Assembly (NCBI RefSeq): GCF_009817885.1
Contig: NZ_CP041764.1
Coordinates: 3,596,001 to 3,660,000, forward strand
DNA length: 64,000 nucleotides
Direction of reading: 5' to 3'
Source: Serratia rhizosphaerae
Lineage (GTDB): Bacteria; Pseudomonadota; Gammaproteobacteria; Enterobacterales; Enterobacteriaceae
Shown here: positions 10,298-18,825 of the stretch, piece after piece
Layout of the letters: every line of letters begins with the position of its first letter
Numbering within the stretch: position 1 is the stretch's first letter
Notes under the pieces: model-generated
Database searches by the model: none
The model's input: the letters and a program-made list of their open reading frames with translations, nothing else
What the model was told of the DNA's origin: nothing
Program-made: the position numbers and the translations under genes

Positions 10298-10816
10298 TTA
10301 CTGATTTGCGGGCTGTGGCTGTTCCGCCGGTGCGTCGGCAGCTTCGGCCTGTTTTTGCGCCTCTTGCTGTTTATTATCGATGCTCTGCTGAATTTCCGAG
10401 GTTTTCGCCTTCGCCTCTTCGGTGAGCTGGTTCGCGCCGCTGATGGCGTCATTTTTGATCGTTTTCGCCTGTTCAACCAGGTGCTGACTCTGCTGGTCTG
10501 CTTGCTGTTTAATGGCTTCCGCCTTGGCCTGGGCATCGTTAGTGATGGCTTCGGCCTGTTTGCCGGCGTCGTTTTTCAGCGAGGAGGCCTGATCTTTCAG
10601 CTGATCGGCCTGCTCTGCTGCGGCCTGTTTGAGCTCTTGTGCCTTGGCTTTGGCGCTGTCGGTCAACTGCTCGGCCTTTTTGTCCGCGGCGTCTTTCATC
10701 TGTTCTGCGCTGTCCTTGGCTTTATCCAGGTTGTTGTCAACCTTGGAGGCGTCATCACAGCCCGCCAGCGCCAAACCGATCAGTGAAGCCAGTAAAATTT
10801 TATTCCATGATTTCAT
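10298..10816 (-). CDS. Coiled-coil lipoprotein of unknown function
   Basis: The 172 residues start with a lipoprotein signal and lipobox (LIGLALAGC, Cys19-20 region followed by DD, which suggests inner-membrane retention under the +2 rule). The rest is almost wholly Ala, Lys, Gln, Asp and Glu in an 11-residue-like helical rhythm (AKDSAEQMKDAADKKAEQL, AKAKAQELKQAAAEQADQL), followed by a Gln/Pro/Ala tail. This resembles late-embryogenesis-abundant or apolipoprotein-like amphipathic repeats. I do not recognise a named family. It sits between uraA and hda, which are neighbours in E. coli, so it is an insertion relative to that order. Confidence 0.8.
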   Translation of the reverse strand: MKSWNKILLASLIGLALAGCDDASKVDNNLDKAKDSAEQMKDAADKKAEQLTDSAKAKAQELKQAAAEQADQLKDQASSLKNDAGKQAEAITNDAQAKAEAIKQQADQQSQHLVEQAKTIKNDAISGANQLTEEAKAKTSEIQQSIDNKQQEAQKQAEAADAPAEQPQPANQ

Positions 10817-11031
10817 CGTTTAAATCCTTGTGATAAGCCGTTGTGATGGTAGTGCGGTTTTGCATTTTTATACTAGGACAGCTTATCCGAAAAGTGCAAG
10901 CCGCCCGGATGGAACGGCGATTGTTGCAGCATGTTGCCTACTATTACGGCATAAGATCCTACTGGTTCAACAGTGTGCGTTTTCTATGTTAAACTGACGC
11001 CGTTTTCCTGCCAGTTTTGGTTGAGGTGCTT

Positions 11032-11733
11032 CTGAATACGCCGGCACAGCTTTCACTGCCACTTTATCTTCCCGATGATGAAACGTTCGCCAGTTTTTAT
11101 CCGGGGGAGAATCCGTCCCTATTAGCTGCGATCCAGTCTGCCGTTCGTCAGGAACACGGCAGCTATATCTATTTCTGGTCGCGCGAAGGCGGCGGACGCA
11201 GCCATCTGCTGCATGCGGCCTGCGCTGAGCTTTCACAGCGCGGGGAAGCTGCGGGCTATGTGCCGCTCGACAAGCGCGCCTATTTCGTGCCGGAAGTGCT
11301 GGACGGTATGGAGCAGCTGGCGCTGGTCTGCATCGACAACATCGAATGCATCGCCGGCGACGAAGAGTGGGAAATGGCGATCTTCAATCTCTATAACCGC
11401 ATTCTGGAAACCGGGCGCACCCGGCTGTTTATTACCGGCGACCGTCCGCCGCGCCAGCTGAACCTGCAGCTGCCGGATCTGGCGTCGCGTCTGGATTGGG
11501 GGCAGATCTATAAACTGCAGCCGCTGTCGGATGATGAGAAATTGCAGGCCCTGCAGCTGCGCGCCAAACTGCGCGGCTTTGAGCTACCGGAAGACGTGGG
11601 CCGTTTCCTGCTGAAGCGGCTGGATCGCGAGATGCGCACGCTGTTTATGACGCTGGATCAGCTCGATCGCGCGTCGATCACCGCCCAGCGTAAGCTGACC
11701 ATTCCGTTCGTCAAAGAGATCCTCAGTCTATAG
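11032..11733 (+). CDS. hda: DnaA regulatory inactivator Hda, CTG start
   Basis: AAA+ protein that, with the DNA-loaded beta clamp, makes DnaA hydrolyse ATP and so limits replication initiation. The N-terminal clamp-binding motif QLSLPL and the arginine-finger region are present, and nearly every residue matches E. coli Hda. No ATG or GTG is suitably placed. E. coli hda is known to start at a CUG, and here the same CTG (11032) lies 4 bases after GAGGT and gives 233 residues, the E. coli length. A TTG at 11017 is the alternative but would put the ribosome site inside the gene. Confidence 0.93.
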   Translation: MNTPAQLSLPLYLPDDETFASFYPGENPSLLAAIQSAVRQEHGSYIYFWSREGGGRSHLLHAACAELSQRGEAAGYVPLDKRAYFVPEVLDGMEQLALVCIDNIECIAGDEEWEMAIFNLYNRILETGRTRLFITGDRPPRQLNLQLPDLASRLDWGQIYKLQPLSDDEKLQALQLRAKLRGFELPEDVGRFLLKRLDREMRTLFMTLDQLDRASITAQRKLTIPFVKEILSL

Positions 11734-11755
11734 CGGGGCCGTGCGCCGGCCCCGC
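11733..11755. terminator. Hairpin between convergent hda and yfgD
   Basis: GCGGGGCC pairs with GGCCCCGC around a 7-base loop, starting at the last base of the hda stop codon. There is no T run on either side, so this is a weak or bidirectional terminator candidate. Confidence 0.5.
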
Positions 11756-11760
11756 ATCCC

Positions 11761-12114
11761 TTACAGAATGTCCAGCACCTGCTCCGGCGGCCGGCCGATG
11801 CGCGCCTGCTTGCCTTTAACCACGATCGGACGTTCGATCAGTTTCGGGTTTTCCACCATTGCCTGCAGCAGTTGCTGTTCGCTCAGGCTGTCATCCGCCA
11901 GATTAAGCGATTTGTAGAGATCTTCCTTCTTACGCATCAGCTCGCGGGCGGAGCTGAACCCCAGCTGTTGCAGCAGCGTGGTTAACTGCGTGACCGAGGG
12001 CGGGGTCTCCAGATACAGCACCACGTCGGGCTGGACGCCGTGCTGCTCCAGCAGGGCCAGCGTTTCACGGCTTTTGGAGCAGCGCGGGTTGTGGTAAATG
12101 GTGACGTTTTTCAT
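11761..12114 (-). CDS. yfgD: ArsC-family thioredoxin-fold protein YfgD
   Basis: 117 residues of the ArsC/glutaredoxin-dependent arsenate reductase family. The N-terminal active-site loop YHNPRCSKSRETLALL contains the single catalytic Cys, and the C-terminal IERPIVVKGKQARIGRPPE is a hallmark. AAGGAAG precedes the ATG. It lies 18 bases downstream of bepA on the same strand, as in E. coli, and is likely co-transcribed. Real arsenate reduction by the YfgD branch is not certain. Confidence 0.9.
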   Translation of the reverse strand: MKNVTIYHNPRCSKSRETLALLEQHGVQPDVVLYLETPPSVTQLTTLLQQLGFSSARELMRKKEDLYKSLNLADDSLSEQQLLQAMVENPKLIERPIVVKGKQARIGRPPEQVLDIL

Positions 12115-12132
12115 CTGTTTCTTCCTTAAAAA

Positions 12133-13602
12133 TCAGCTGCGCTGGTATTGACGGAAACGTTGCTGCAGCTGACGGAGTTGATCGATACGCGCATCATAGC
12201 GCGCCTGTTTCAGGCTGCCGAGTTTTTGCAGGGCGCTGGCGTTGCTCAGCAGGCCGATAGCCTGATCGAGACGCCCGCCCAGCGCCAGACTTTCGGCGCG
12301 GGCGGACAGCTCTTCATCTCGCAGCCCCTGTGCCGCGCTGGCCTGCGCCAGCAGATCCCAGCCGTTGGGATCGTCGGGGTGGGCGAAGGTATAGCGGTTG
12401 AGAATTTTCGACGCCTGCGCCGGCTGGTTGCCTTCGACATAGGCGTTAGCCAGGTTAAGCTGCAGCACCGGATTGTTGCTCTGCGCCGCGTTGGCGGCCT
12501 GCAGACGGGCAATCGCCTGGGCGGCGCGCTTTTGCCCCAGATCGATATCGGTCATCAGATCCAGGAACCACACGTTGTCGCGCTCTTTGTCCAGCAGCGG
12601 CTGGATCAGCCGGCGTGCGGCATCGTACTTTTTCGCTTCGTAGAACAGGATGGCGCGGCCGTACTTGGCGGCGGTCTGCTGGCGGACATTGCCTTTTTCG
12701 TAGGCGCCGAGCACGTCCTCCGTCAGGCCGTAGCCGGTGGAACTGTACATGCCGAGTGCGCGCACCTTGGCCATATAGTAGTCCTGAGTGGACTGGGTAA
12801 TGCGCCGCGCCATCTGGTTGGCGCGGTTGCGGGCGTCGGAAAGGCGGCTGTCCGGCAGCGGGTGCGTCAGCAGCATTTCCGGCGGTTTAGAGGCATAGCG
12901 CGACTGATCGGCCAGTTTCTGCAGGAAGTTAGGCATCGCTTCCGGATCGAAACCGGCGCGCTGCAGCACCTGAATGCCGATGCGGTCGGCTTCCTGCTCG
13001 TTGGATTGGGTAAAGCTGATCATCCCCTGCTGGGTGCCGGCCATGGTGCCGCTCAGCGCCGCCATGCCCATGGTCGGGTTGGCCATCGCCAGCAAAATGG
13101 AGCCCAGCGCGCCGACCCAGGTCAGCGGGGCGTTGCGCTGTTGGTCTTCCATCGCGCGCGCCAGGTGGCGCTGCGTGACGTGCGAAATTTCGTGCGCCAG
13201 CACCGAGGCGAGCTGGCTCTCATTGTCGGTTTCACGGAATAGCGCCGTGTGCAGCACCACGTTGCCGCCGAAGAAGGCGAAGGCGTTGATTTCGTCGTTG
13301 CGCACCAGGAAGAAATGGAACGGCGTACGCACCGAATAGGCGTTGGCCACCAGCCGGTTGCCCAACTGGTTGATGTAGGTGCTTAACAGCGGGTCATTGA
13401 CCAGCGGCGCGCTGGCGCGCAGCTGGCGGACGTAAAAGTCGCCCATCGCCATTTCCTGACCGATGCTCAGCGTGCCGCCGGCGGTGGTGCCCATATCCGG
13501 CAACTGGTCCTGATTGGCCGCCATGGCGGGGGCTATGGCGCTCGCGTTGAGCGTGCCGAGCAGCAGCAGGGCGATCGCTTGTTTGGTCAACCGGGTGGTC
13601 AT
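12133..13602 (-). CDS. bepA: Outer-membrane-assembly protease and chaperone BepA
   Basis: Periplasmic M48 metalloprotease that works with the BAM complex and LptD. The 489 residues have a signal peptide ending near AMAAN (about residue 29), the zinc motif HEISH at 137-141 and a distal zinc ligand in [14 protein letters not shown]. The C-terminal half is a TPR (tetratricopeptide repeat) array (from about residue 310). Length matches E. coli BepA (YfgC, 487). The ribosome site before the ATG is weak. yfgD follows as a second gene. Confidence 0.95.
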   Translation of the reverse strand: MTTRLTKQAIALLLLGTLNASAIAPAMAANQDQLPDMGTTAGGTLSIGQEMAMGDFYVRQLRASAPLVNDPLLSTYINQLGNRLVANAYSVRTPFHFFLVRNDEINAFAFFGGNVVLHTALFRETDNESQLASVLAHEISHVTQRHLARAMEDQQRNAPLTWVGALGSILLAMANPTMGMAALSGTMAGTQQGMISFTQSNEQEADRIGIQVLQRAGFDPEAMPNFLQKLADQSRYASKPPEMLLTHPLPDSRLSDARNRANQMARRITQSTQDYYMAKVRALGMYSSTGYGLTEDVLGAYEKGNVRQQTAAKYGRAILFYEAKKYDAARRLIQPLLDKERDNVWFLDLMTDIDLGQKRAAQAIARLQAANAAQSNNPVLQLNLANAYVEGNQPAQASKILNRYTFAHPDDPNGWDLLAQASAAQGLRDEELSARAESLALGGRLDQAIGLLSNASALQKLGSLKQARYDARIDQLRQLQQRFRQYQRS

Positions 13603-13922
13603 AGTCAGGGGTATCCCTCGTCATATCGTATTAACTAGGACGTTTATCGGGCGCAAGAGTTCTGCTGCTCGCGCACAGAGTTCTTCTTCCGTGGCGAACT
13701 CTCCAGTACAATCAGCGCGCAAGTGAGCCAACTCACAAAAATGGCGGCAGAGCGCGCGGCGCTGACCCATCACATCATAGACAGCCGCAGGCCGTAATGA
13801 AACCTTTGCCCGAGGAATTCCGGGCTAAGATTGTGTTACAACAAGAACTCTGTTTTCCCGCTGCGTTGCCAAGGAACGGCAGCCAACGATTCCTCTGTTA
13901 TGGACCCAAGGAGCAATCTCTG
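13603..13922. other. Divergent intergenic region bepA-perM
   Basis: 320 bases that must carry the promoters of both divergent genes. The perM frame is open from 13797, but family alignment and the ribosome site put its start at 13923. I could not identify specific binding sites. Confidence 0.4.
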
Positions 13923-14993
13923 ATGTTGGAGATGTTATTACAGTGGTACCGACGTCGTTTCACCGACCCGCAGGCGATCGCCCTGCTGGTGATACTGGTC
14001 GCCGGATTCTGCATCCTCTATTTTCTGCATGGCATCCTGACGCCGCTGCTGGTGGCGATCGTGCTGGCTTATCTGCTGGAGTGGCCGACCGCGCGTCTGC
14101 AGCGTATCGGCTGCTCCCGCAGCTGGGCGGCGAGCATTATGCTGCTGGTGTTCGCCGGCATCGCCATGCTGCTGGTGTTTGTGGTGGCGCCGACCGCCTG
14201 GCAGCAGGGCATGAACCTGATGACCGACCTGCCGGGCATGGTAAATCAGTTCTACAATTTTGCCGCGACGCTGCCGAAGCGCTACCCGGCGCTGGTGGAC
14301 GCCGGCATCATCGATATGATGGCGGAGAACCTGCGCAGCCGCCTGTCCGGCGTCGGCGAGTCGGTGGTCAAGTTCTCGCTGGCGTCGCTGGTGGGGCTGC
14401 TGACGCTGGCGATCTATCTGATTCTGGTGCCGATGATGATGTTCTTCCTGCTGAAGGACAAAGAGCAGCTGCTGAACGGCGTGCGCCGCATTCTGCCGCG
14501 CGATCGCGGGCTGGCCGGCCAGGTGTGGGCGGAGATGAATCAGCAGATCACCAACTATATCCGCGGCAAGGTGCTGGAGATGGTGATCGTCGGCGTGGCG
14601 ACCTATCTGGTGTTTCTGGTGCTGGGCATGCGCTACTCGCTGCTGCTGGCGGTTCTGGTTGGTTTCTCGGTGCTGATCCCCTATATAGGCGCGGTGCTGG
14701 TCACCATTCCGGTGGTGGTGGTGGCGATGTTCCAATGGGGTGTCGGCGCGGATTTCTGGACGCTGATTATCGCCTATCTGGTGGTGCAGGGGCTGGACGG
14801 CAACCTGCTGGTGCCGATTTTGTTCTCGGAGGCGGTCAACCTGCACCCGCTGCTGATTATTCTGGCGGTGATCATTTTCGGCGGGCTGTGGGGGTTCTGG
14901 GGCGTGTTCTTCGCCATCCCGCTGGCTACCCTGGTAAAAGCGGTGATCCACGCCTGGCCGGATGAAATGCTGGTCGAGCGCGACAGCGAATAA
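13923..14993 (+). CDS. perM: AI-2E family inner-membrane transporter PerM
   Basis: Putative permease of the AI-2 exporter superfamily with about eight membrane helices. The protein matches E. coli PerM (YfgO) from MLEMLLQWYRRRFTDP through the C-terminal IFGGLWGFWGVFFAIPLA, the family signature. I start at ATG 13923 (AAGGAG 9 bases upstream), giving 356 residues. An in-frame ATG 126 bases earlier adds a segment not found in the family. The substrate is not established for this protein. Confidence 0.92.
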   Translation: MLEMLLQWYRRRFTDPQAIALLVILVAGFCILYFLHGILTPLLVAIVLAYLLEWPTARLQRIGCSRSWAASIMLLVFAGIAMLLVFVVAPTAWQQGMNLMTDLPGMVNQFYNFAATLPKRYPALVDAGIIDMMAENLRSRLSGVGESVVKFSLASLVGLLTLAIYLILVPMMMFFLLKDKEQLLNGVRRILPRDRGLAGQVWAEMNQQITNYIRGKVLEMVIVGVATYLVFLVLGMRYSLLLAVLVGFSVLIPYIGAVLVTIPVVVVAMFQWGVGADFWTLIIAYLVVQGLDGNLLVPILFSEAVNLHPLLIILAVIIFGGLWGFWGVFFAIPLATLVKAVIHAWPDEMLVERDSE

Positions 14994-15055
14994 TCTTGCC
15001 CCTCGTTACGCCCGGCCCGGCTATCTCGGACCGTCAGACGACGTTGCCATAAAGC

Positions 15056-15080
15056 AAAGGCCCCGGAAACCGGGGCCTTT
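15056..15080. terminator. Bidirectional terminator perM/bcp
   Basis: AAAGGCCCCGG pairs with CCGGGGCCTTT around an AAA loop, with three-base T tails in both directions, between the convergent perM and bcp genes. Confidence 0.75.
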
Positions 15081-15102
15081 GGCGTTATCAGGGCGGTGAG
15101 GC

Positions 15103-15570
15103 TCAGTGCGCCTGCAGATACTCCAGCACGATATCGTGGTGGTTGGTGGTCTTAAAGCTGTCGAACACTTTCTCCACCTTGCCGTCCGCGCCGATCAGGA
15201 AGCTGATACGGTGGATGCCGTCATAGGTTTTACCCATAAAGGTTTTCTCACCCCACACGCCGAACTGCTCGGCAACCTGATGGTTTTCATCAGACAGCAG
15301 CGTAAAGTTCAGCAGCTCTTTCTCGGCAAAGCGGGACAGCTTCTCCGGCTTGTCGGTGCTGATGCCCAGCACTTCAACGCCGACCTGCTTCAGCTGATCC
15401 ATATTGTCGCGCAGACCGCAGGCCTGCACGGTACAACCGGGCGTCATGGCCTTCGGGTAGAAATAAACCAAAACCTTCTGTCCCTGGAAGTCGGCCAAAC
15501 TAATTTCCTCACCGTCCTGGTCAGGCAAACTAAATTTCGGCGCTGTATCACCGGCTTTCAATGGGCTCAT
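15103..15570 (-). CDS. bcp: Thiol peroxidase Bcp (peroxiredoxin)
   Basis: Thioredoxin-dependent peroxidase that reduces hydrogen and organic peroxides in the cytoplasm; 155 residues. The peroxidatic Cys motif YFYPKAMTPGCTVQACGLRD is intact, with the second Cys five residues on, as in the atypical 2-Cys Bcp type. A GTG directly before the ATG shares a base with the gcvR stop; I use the ATG at 15570 with GGAG upstream. It is directly downstream of and coupled to gcvR, as in E. coli. Confidence 0.95.
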   Translation of the reverse strand: MSPLKAGDTAPKFSLPDQDGEEISLADFQGQKVLVYFYPKAMTPGCTVQACGLRDNMDQLKQVGVEVLGISTDKPEKLSRFAEKELLNFTLLSDENHQVAEQFGVWGEKTFMGKTYDGIHRISFLIGADGKVEKVFDSFKTTNHHDIVLEYLQAH

Positions 15571-15572
15571 CA

Positions 15573-16145
15573 CTACTCTCCATCTCTCTCATCATGCTGT
15601 GGATAGTTCACGACGTTAATACTGCCTTGCGCATTCAATTCTGTACATAGGCGATGGAAGGCTTGCTCAATATTTAACGCATCCGCCTTGCCGGGGCTGT
15701 GCGCGGTAATCTGAATATACAGCTGCGGCGGCCGATCGCCTTCGGCGGGCTGGGTGCGCGACACCAGCTCGGCGATATTCATCTGGCTGGAGTCGAACAG
15801 ATCGGTAAAGCGTTCGATGATATGCGGCGAGTCCTGTACCTCCACCTGCACCCAGACCGTGGCCGGCATCGGCGGGCGTTCGTGCGAATTTGTGCGTTTC
15901 ATCACAATCAGCAGCTCAAGCTCGGCCCCTTTCTGCGGCAGGGTCGACTCGATCAGCGTAATGGCGTTCCAACTGCCGGACAGCAGCATAATAAAGGTGA
16001 ATTCTTCGCCCAACATGGCCAGACGGCTATCTTCGATATTGCACCCGCAGCTACTGACGTGGCGGGTGATGGTGTTGACGATACCGGGTCGGTCGGCGCC
16101 GAGAGCGGTAATCACCAGATAGTGTTCAGCGGACTGTGGCGACAT
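15573..16145 (-). CDS. gcvR: Glycine cleavage system regulator GcvR
   Basis: Cytoplasmic antiactivator that binds GcvA and represses the glycine cleavage operon when glycine is low. Two ACT domains are visible: VITALGADRPGIVNTITRHV with GCNIEDSRLAMLGEEF, then VQVEVQDSPHIIERFTDLF. The frame is open upstream, but alignment with GcvR begins at MSPQSAEHYLVITALG, giving 190 residues, the E. coli length. The bcp gene follows with only its start separated. Confidence 0.94.
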   Translation of the reverse strand: MSPQSAEHYLVITALGADRPGIVNTITRHVSSCGCNIEDSRLAMLGEEFTFIMLLSGSWNAITLIESTLPQKGAELELLIVMKRTNSHERPPMPATVWVQVEVQDSPHIIERFTDLFDSSQMNIAELVSRTQPAEGDRPPQLYIQITAHSPGKADALNIEQAFHRLCTELNAQGSINVVNYPQHDERDGE

Positions 16146-16639
16146 GGGGCTTCCTGTTGTGCTCAATGGAATACGCGTGCCGGCGGATACAACGCCGCGT
16201 ATTTTGGGTATACCATGGTAAACATAAAAAAAACCGCCTGCCAAGCGCTTACAACGCCGTTGTTTGCTTGCTTTTGGTTAGACGCACCGTGTGTTCCTAA
16301 TTTATAACGCAGACTATGTTTTTTGCCCGTGCTCGCAGCCCTGCGCAAATAATCACCTGGTTTTCCCATGCTAAATATTTTGTCGCATTGCGTGATGCGA
16401 ACCTGAGTTGAATTTTATGGCCGGTATGGCAACCGCTATGGGGGAGGATACGTATCTGACTATATTGATTGACGTCGGTTGTCAAACATTCAGACCAAAT
16501 ATGGCCGCATGCTGGCTGGTAAAAAAGAAGTGATAAGATTAACTTATCATAATGAAACTACATCGATGTAGCCAACAGTACACCCATCAAAGCAGAGATA
16601 AAATAGGGTATGAGACTGATTTTTCTATCATTTTAGAAC
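16146..16639. other. Intergenic region upstream of the effector island
   Basis: 494 bases without a credible gene. The part next to gcvR should hold its promoter. Towards the effector it becomes AT-rich and contains two perfect inverted repeats listed separately. I see no tRNA, integrase or direct repeats marking an insertion. Confidence 0.4.
16531..16571. repeat. Two perfect inverted repeats upstream of the effector
   Basis: TGATAAG-ATTAA-CTTATCA (16531-16549) is a 7-base-arm dyad. CTACATCGATGTAG (16558-16571) is a 14-base palindrome eight bases further on. They are 70-110 bases before the earliest effector start, a plausible operator position. No T run follows, so they are not terminators. 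The binding protein is unknown. Confidence 0.45.
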
Positions 16640-18085
16640 ATGTCCCCGGATGACTTTCCTAGGATACTTAGTCCTTCGATGGCTCATTATGAGCTGGACC
16701 GCGATTACCTGTTTGGCGGGGCTGCCGGGATGTCTATATGCAGCCAGTATCGCGTTGTCCGTAATACCCAGTCGGGCATCGGTGTCACGGGATATAAAGA
16801 AGACACTACCATGAAGCGTATCGTATTCGATGACCTCAATCATGGTGAGTTGGTGGCGATTGGTGAAGGGGGCGGCACTTGGTCGCCGTCTAAACAGGTC
16901 TTCTACGTTGATGAGGAGGGGCGGTTACGACGTTATCCTGGTAGTTATCTGCCGATTCTATATCCCGTTGAACGGGTGATATCGCGCTATGAGACGATGG
17001 TGAAACGCTATGGTCATCGTGCCAGACCAACGATCTTGCCACCGAATCAGAATATGACCCGTAAGCCGCCGCTGCAGCAGGCTATAGCAACAGCGGCCGC
17101 AGCCGTTGTCGCTACAGCGAAAGCAATGCGGCCGATGACCAAGGCGGAACGTTGGCAAGAGCGGCAGTCCCTGATTGCGCGAGGAAATCGCAGTATTTAC
17201 CCGGACGCACGTATCGCTGCGCAACGGCTGGCTCAGAACAACGTGGCGGTAGAAAAAGCGAAGTTAGCCGAGAATGTTTATAAGACGACAAATCCCTTGG
17301 TGGAAACTCCTGGTGTGCCTGAGGGATGGAAAGATATTAGCAACGATGATATTGCATTAGACAAAATTGGATTGAGCAAAGATATGCTCTATGACGATGA
17401 GGGTTCCCCTGGTTTTTTAGCCCGTGTCTACCAGCCGGACGAAAATGTATTTGGTAAGGCAATGAATCCGACAGTGGTATTTAGGGGGTCACGCGCACCA
17501 GAGTTTCCTGAAGGAATAGGTAATGCTACAAAAAATGTATTACTCAAAAGAGATTTATCAGGGATTAAAAATGTCAATGACTGGGATAATAATGGCTCGC
17601 AAGGTTTGGGATTTTATTCAGACTATTACCAAAAAGCAGTAAATATAGGTAAGGGAATTAAAGGGGATGTCGATATTTCGGGGCATTCCCTTGGTGGCGG
17701 CATGGCATCAGCAGCATCGATTGCCAGCGGAAAATCAGCTTGGACATTTAATGCAGCGGGATTGAACTCCGGCACAGTAGAAAAATATGGCGGCACAGCC
17801 GTAGGCAGTGAAAAAAACATACAAGCATACCGTGTTGAAGGTGAACTTTTAACAAAAGTACAAGAGGTTGATTTGTGGGAAGATGCGAAAAGTGTTTACT
17901 TCTATCCTCAAGCCGTAGTGCTTAAGGAAGAGGTATCCATGCTGGCGCCTGATGCCGTGGGTGTCAAACATACTCTACCGGGCGGTACGGGCTCATTATT
18001 GGACAAGCATGGTATCGATCAGGCAATAAACTGCATCGAGTCTGAAAAAGACGATGATATAGCGATCATTCGGGGGAGAATATGA
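16640..18085 (+). CDS. Lipase-type T6SS effector candidate (Tle-like)
   Basis: 481 residues with an alpha/beta-hydrolase lipase core in the C-terminal half. PTVVFRGS resembles the oxyanion strand of Mbeg1/lipase-3-like proteins. It is followed by a DW-containing stretch and the nucleophile elbow ISGHSLGGG, with Ser350 the predicted nucleophile. Histidines near the C terminus (VKHTLPGG, DKHGID) could complete a triad. There is no signal peptide, which fits contact-dependent delivery. The next gene, overlapping by ATGA, encodes an ankyrin lipoprotein, the arrangement known for T6SS phospholipase/immunity pairs such as Enterobacter Tle/Tli. Base composition falls from about 55 % GC in the first third to near 43 % later. 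The start is uncertain: ATG 16811 (Met58) is an alternative, and neither has a strong ribosome site. No vgrG or PAAR gene is nearby. Confidence 0.7.
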   Translation: MSPDDFPRILSPSMAHYELDRDYLFGGAAGMSICSQYRVVRNTQSGIGVTGYKEDTTMKRIVFDDLNHGELVAIGEGGGTWSPSKQVFYVDEEGRLRRYPGSYLPILYPVERVISRYETMVKRYGHRARPTILPPNQNMTRKPPLQQAIATAAAAVVATAKAMRPMTKAERWQERQSLIARGNRSIYPDARIAAQRLAQNNVAVEKAKLAENVYKTTNPLVETPGVPEGWKDISNDDIALDKIGLSKDMLYDDEGSPGFLARVYQPDENVFGKAMNPTVVFRGSRAPEFPEGIGNATKNVLLKRDLSGIKNVNDWDNNGSQGLGFYSDYYQKAVNIGKGIKGDVDISGHSLGGGMASAASIASGKSAWTFNAAGLNSGTVEKYGGTAVGSEKNIQAYRVEGELLTKVQEVDLWEDAKSVYFYPQAVVLKEEVSMLAPDAVGVKHTLPGGTGSLLDKHGIDQAINCIESEKDDDIAIIRGRI

Positions 18086-18825
18086 AAAAAATCATTATCG
18101 CTATCACATTGTTATGCTCGATATTCATTATTCAGGGGTGTAAGGAAGATATGGATTTACAACCGCAGGATTATTTTGAGGGTACACAGTTGGAAATCGC
18201 TAAAACTATTTATGATGGTGATGAGCGGAGACTCGACAAAGTGTTGCCGACAGTGAGTGAAGATGACCTGAATCGTCCGGCTAAGGCTGAAATAACGTTG
18301 CTCTTTTGGGCAATAAATAACGCAATTTATGATAATGCTACACCAGAAAGACTCCAGATTATCACAGACCTAATTAAGGCTGGAGCGGATCCATTACAAC
18401 CCAGACCTGCGGGAAAAAGCAGTCCGGTTGAATTTGTTATGAAAGCTAACAAAGGGGTCTGGATTCAAGCCATGCTGGAGGCTGGTTTATCGCCTAATGC
18501 AAGAGATAAAGTAAATAATCAACCCATTATATTTAAAAGTTTACAAGCACCTAATACGGAAACATTAAAAACACTGATTAAATATGGTGCTGACGTTAAC
18601 ATCAAAGGACGCATGAATAGAACTCCGCTAATAAATTCATTATATAACAGCAAGATAGAGCATATTGAGGTGTTATTGGATAATGGTGCGGATCCATCAA
18701 TGAAAGATAATTTTGGTGATAGCTTTTCTTCATTGATTTCGGCAGAGATAGAAAAAGGCGATAAGGCTAATACGTATATAAAGGAACTTATAAAAATAAA
18801 AGAAAAAATGGATGCTAACCATTAA
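18082..18825 (+). CDS. Ankyrin-repeat lipoprotein, likely immunity protein (Tli-like)
   Basis: 247 residues. The N terminus is a lipoprotein signal with lipobox IIQGC (Cys20), so the product would be anchored in the cell envelope. From about residue 60, ankyrin-type units follow, recognisable by LIKAGADPLQPR, MLEAGLSPNARD, LIKYGADVNIKG and LLDNGADPSMKD. It overlaps the lipase gene by 4 bp and shares its low GC. Ankyrin lipoproteins of this kind protect against T6SS phospholipases, so immunity is the favoured role, but this is inferred from gene context. An internal start at Met24 (separate entry) may give a cytosolic form. Confidence 0.75.
   Translation: MKKIIIAITLLCSIFIIQGCKEDMDLQPQDYFEGTQLEIAKTIYDGDERRLDKVLPTVSEDDLNRPAKAEITLLFWAINNAIYDNATPERLQIITDLIKAGADPLQPRPAGKSSPVEFVMKANKGVWIQAMLEAGLSPNARDKVNNQPIIFKSLQAPNTETLKTLIKYGADVNIKGRMNRTPLINSLYNSKIEHIEVLLDNGADPSMKDNFGDSFSSLISAEIEKGDKANTYIKELIKIKEKMDANH
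18142..18153 (+). promoter_or_regulatory. Internal ribosome site at Met24 of the immunity gene
   Basis: AAGGA (18142-18146) lies 4 bases before an in-frame ATG (18151), four codons after the lipobox Cys20. Initiation here would give an ankyrin protein without the signal peptide. Confidence 0.5.
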
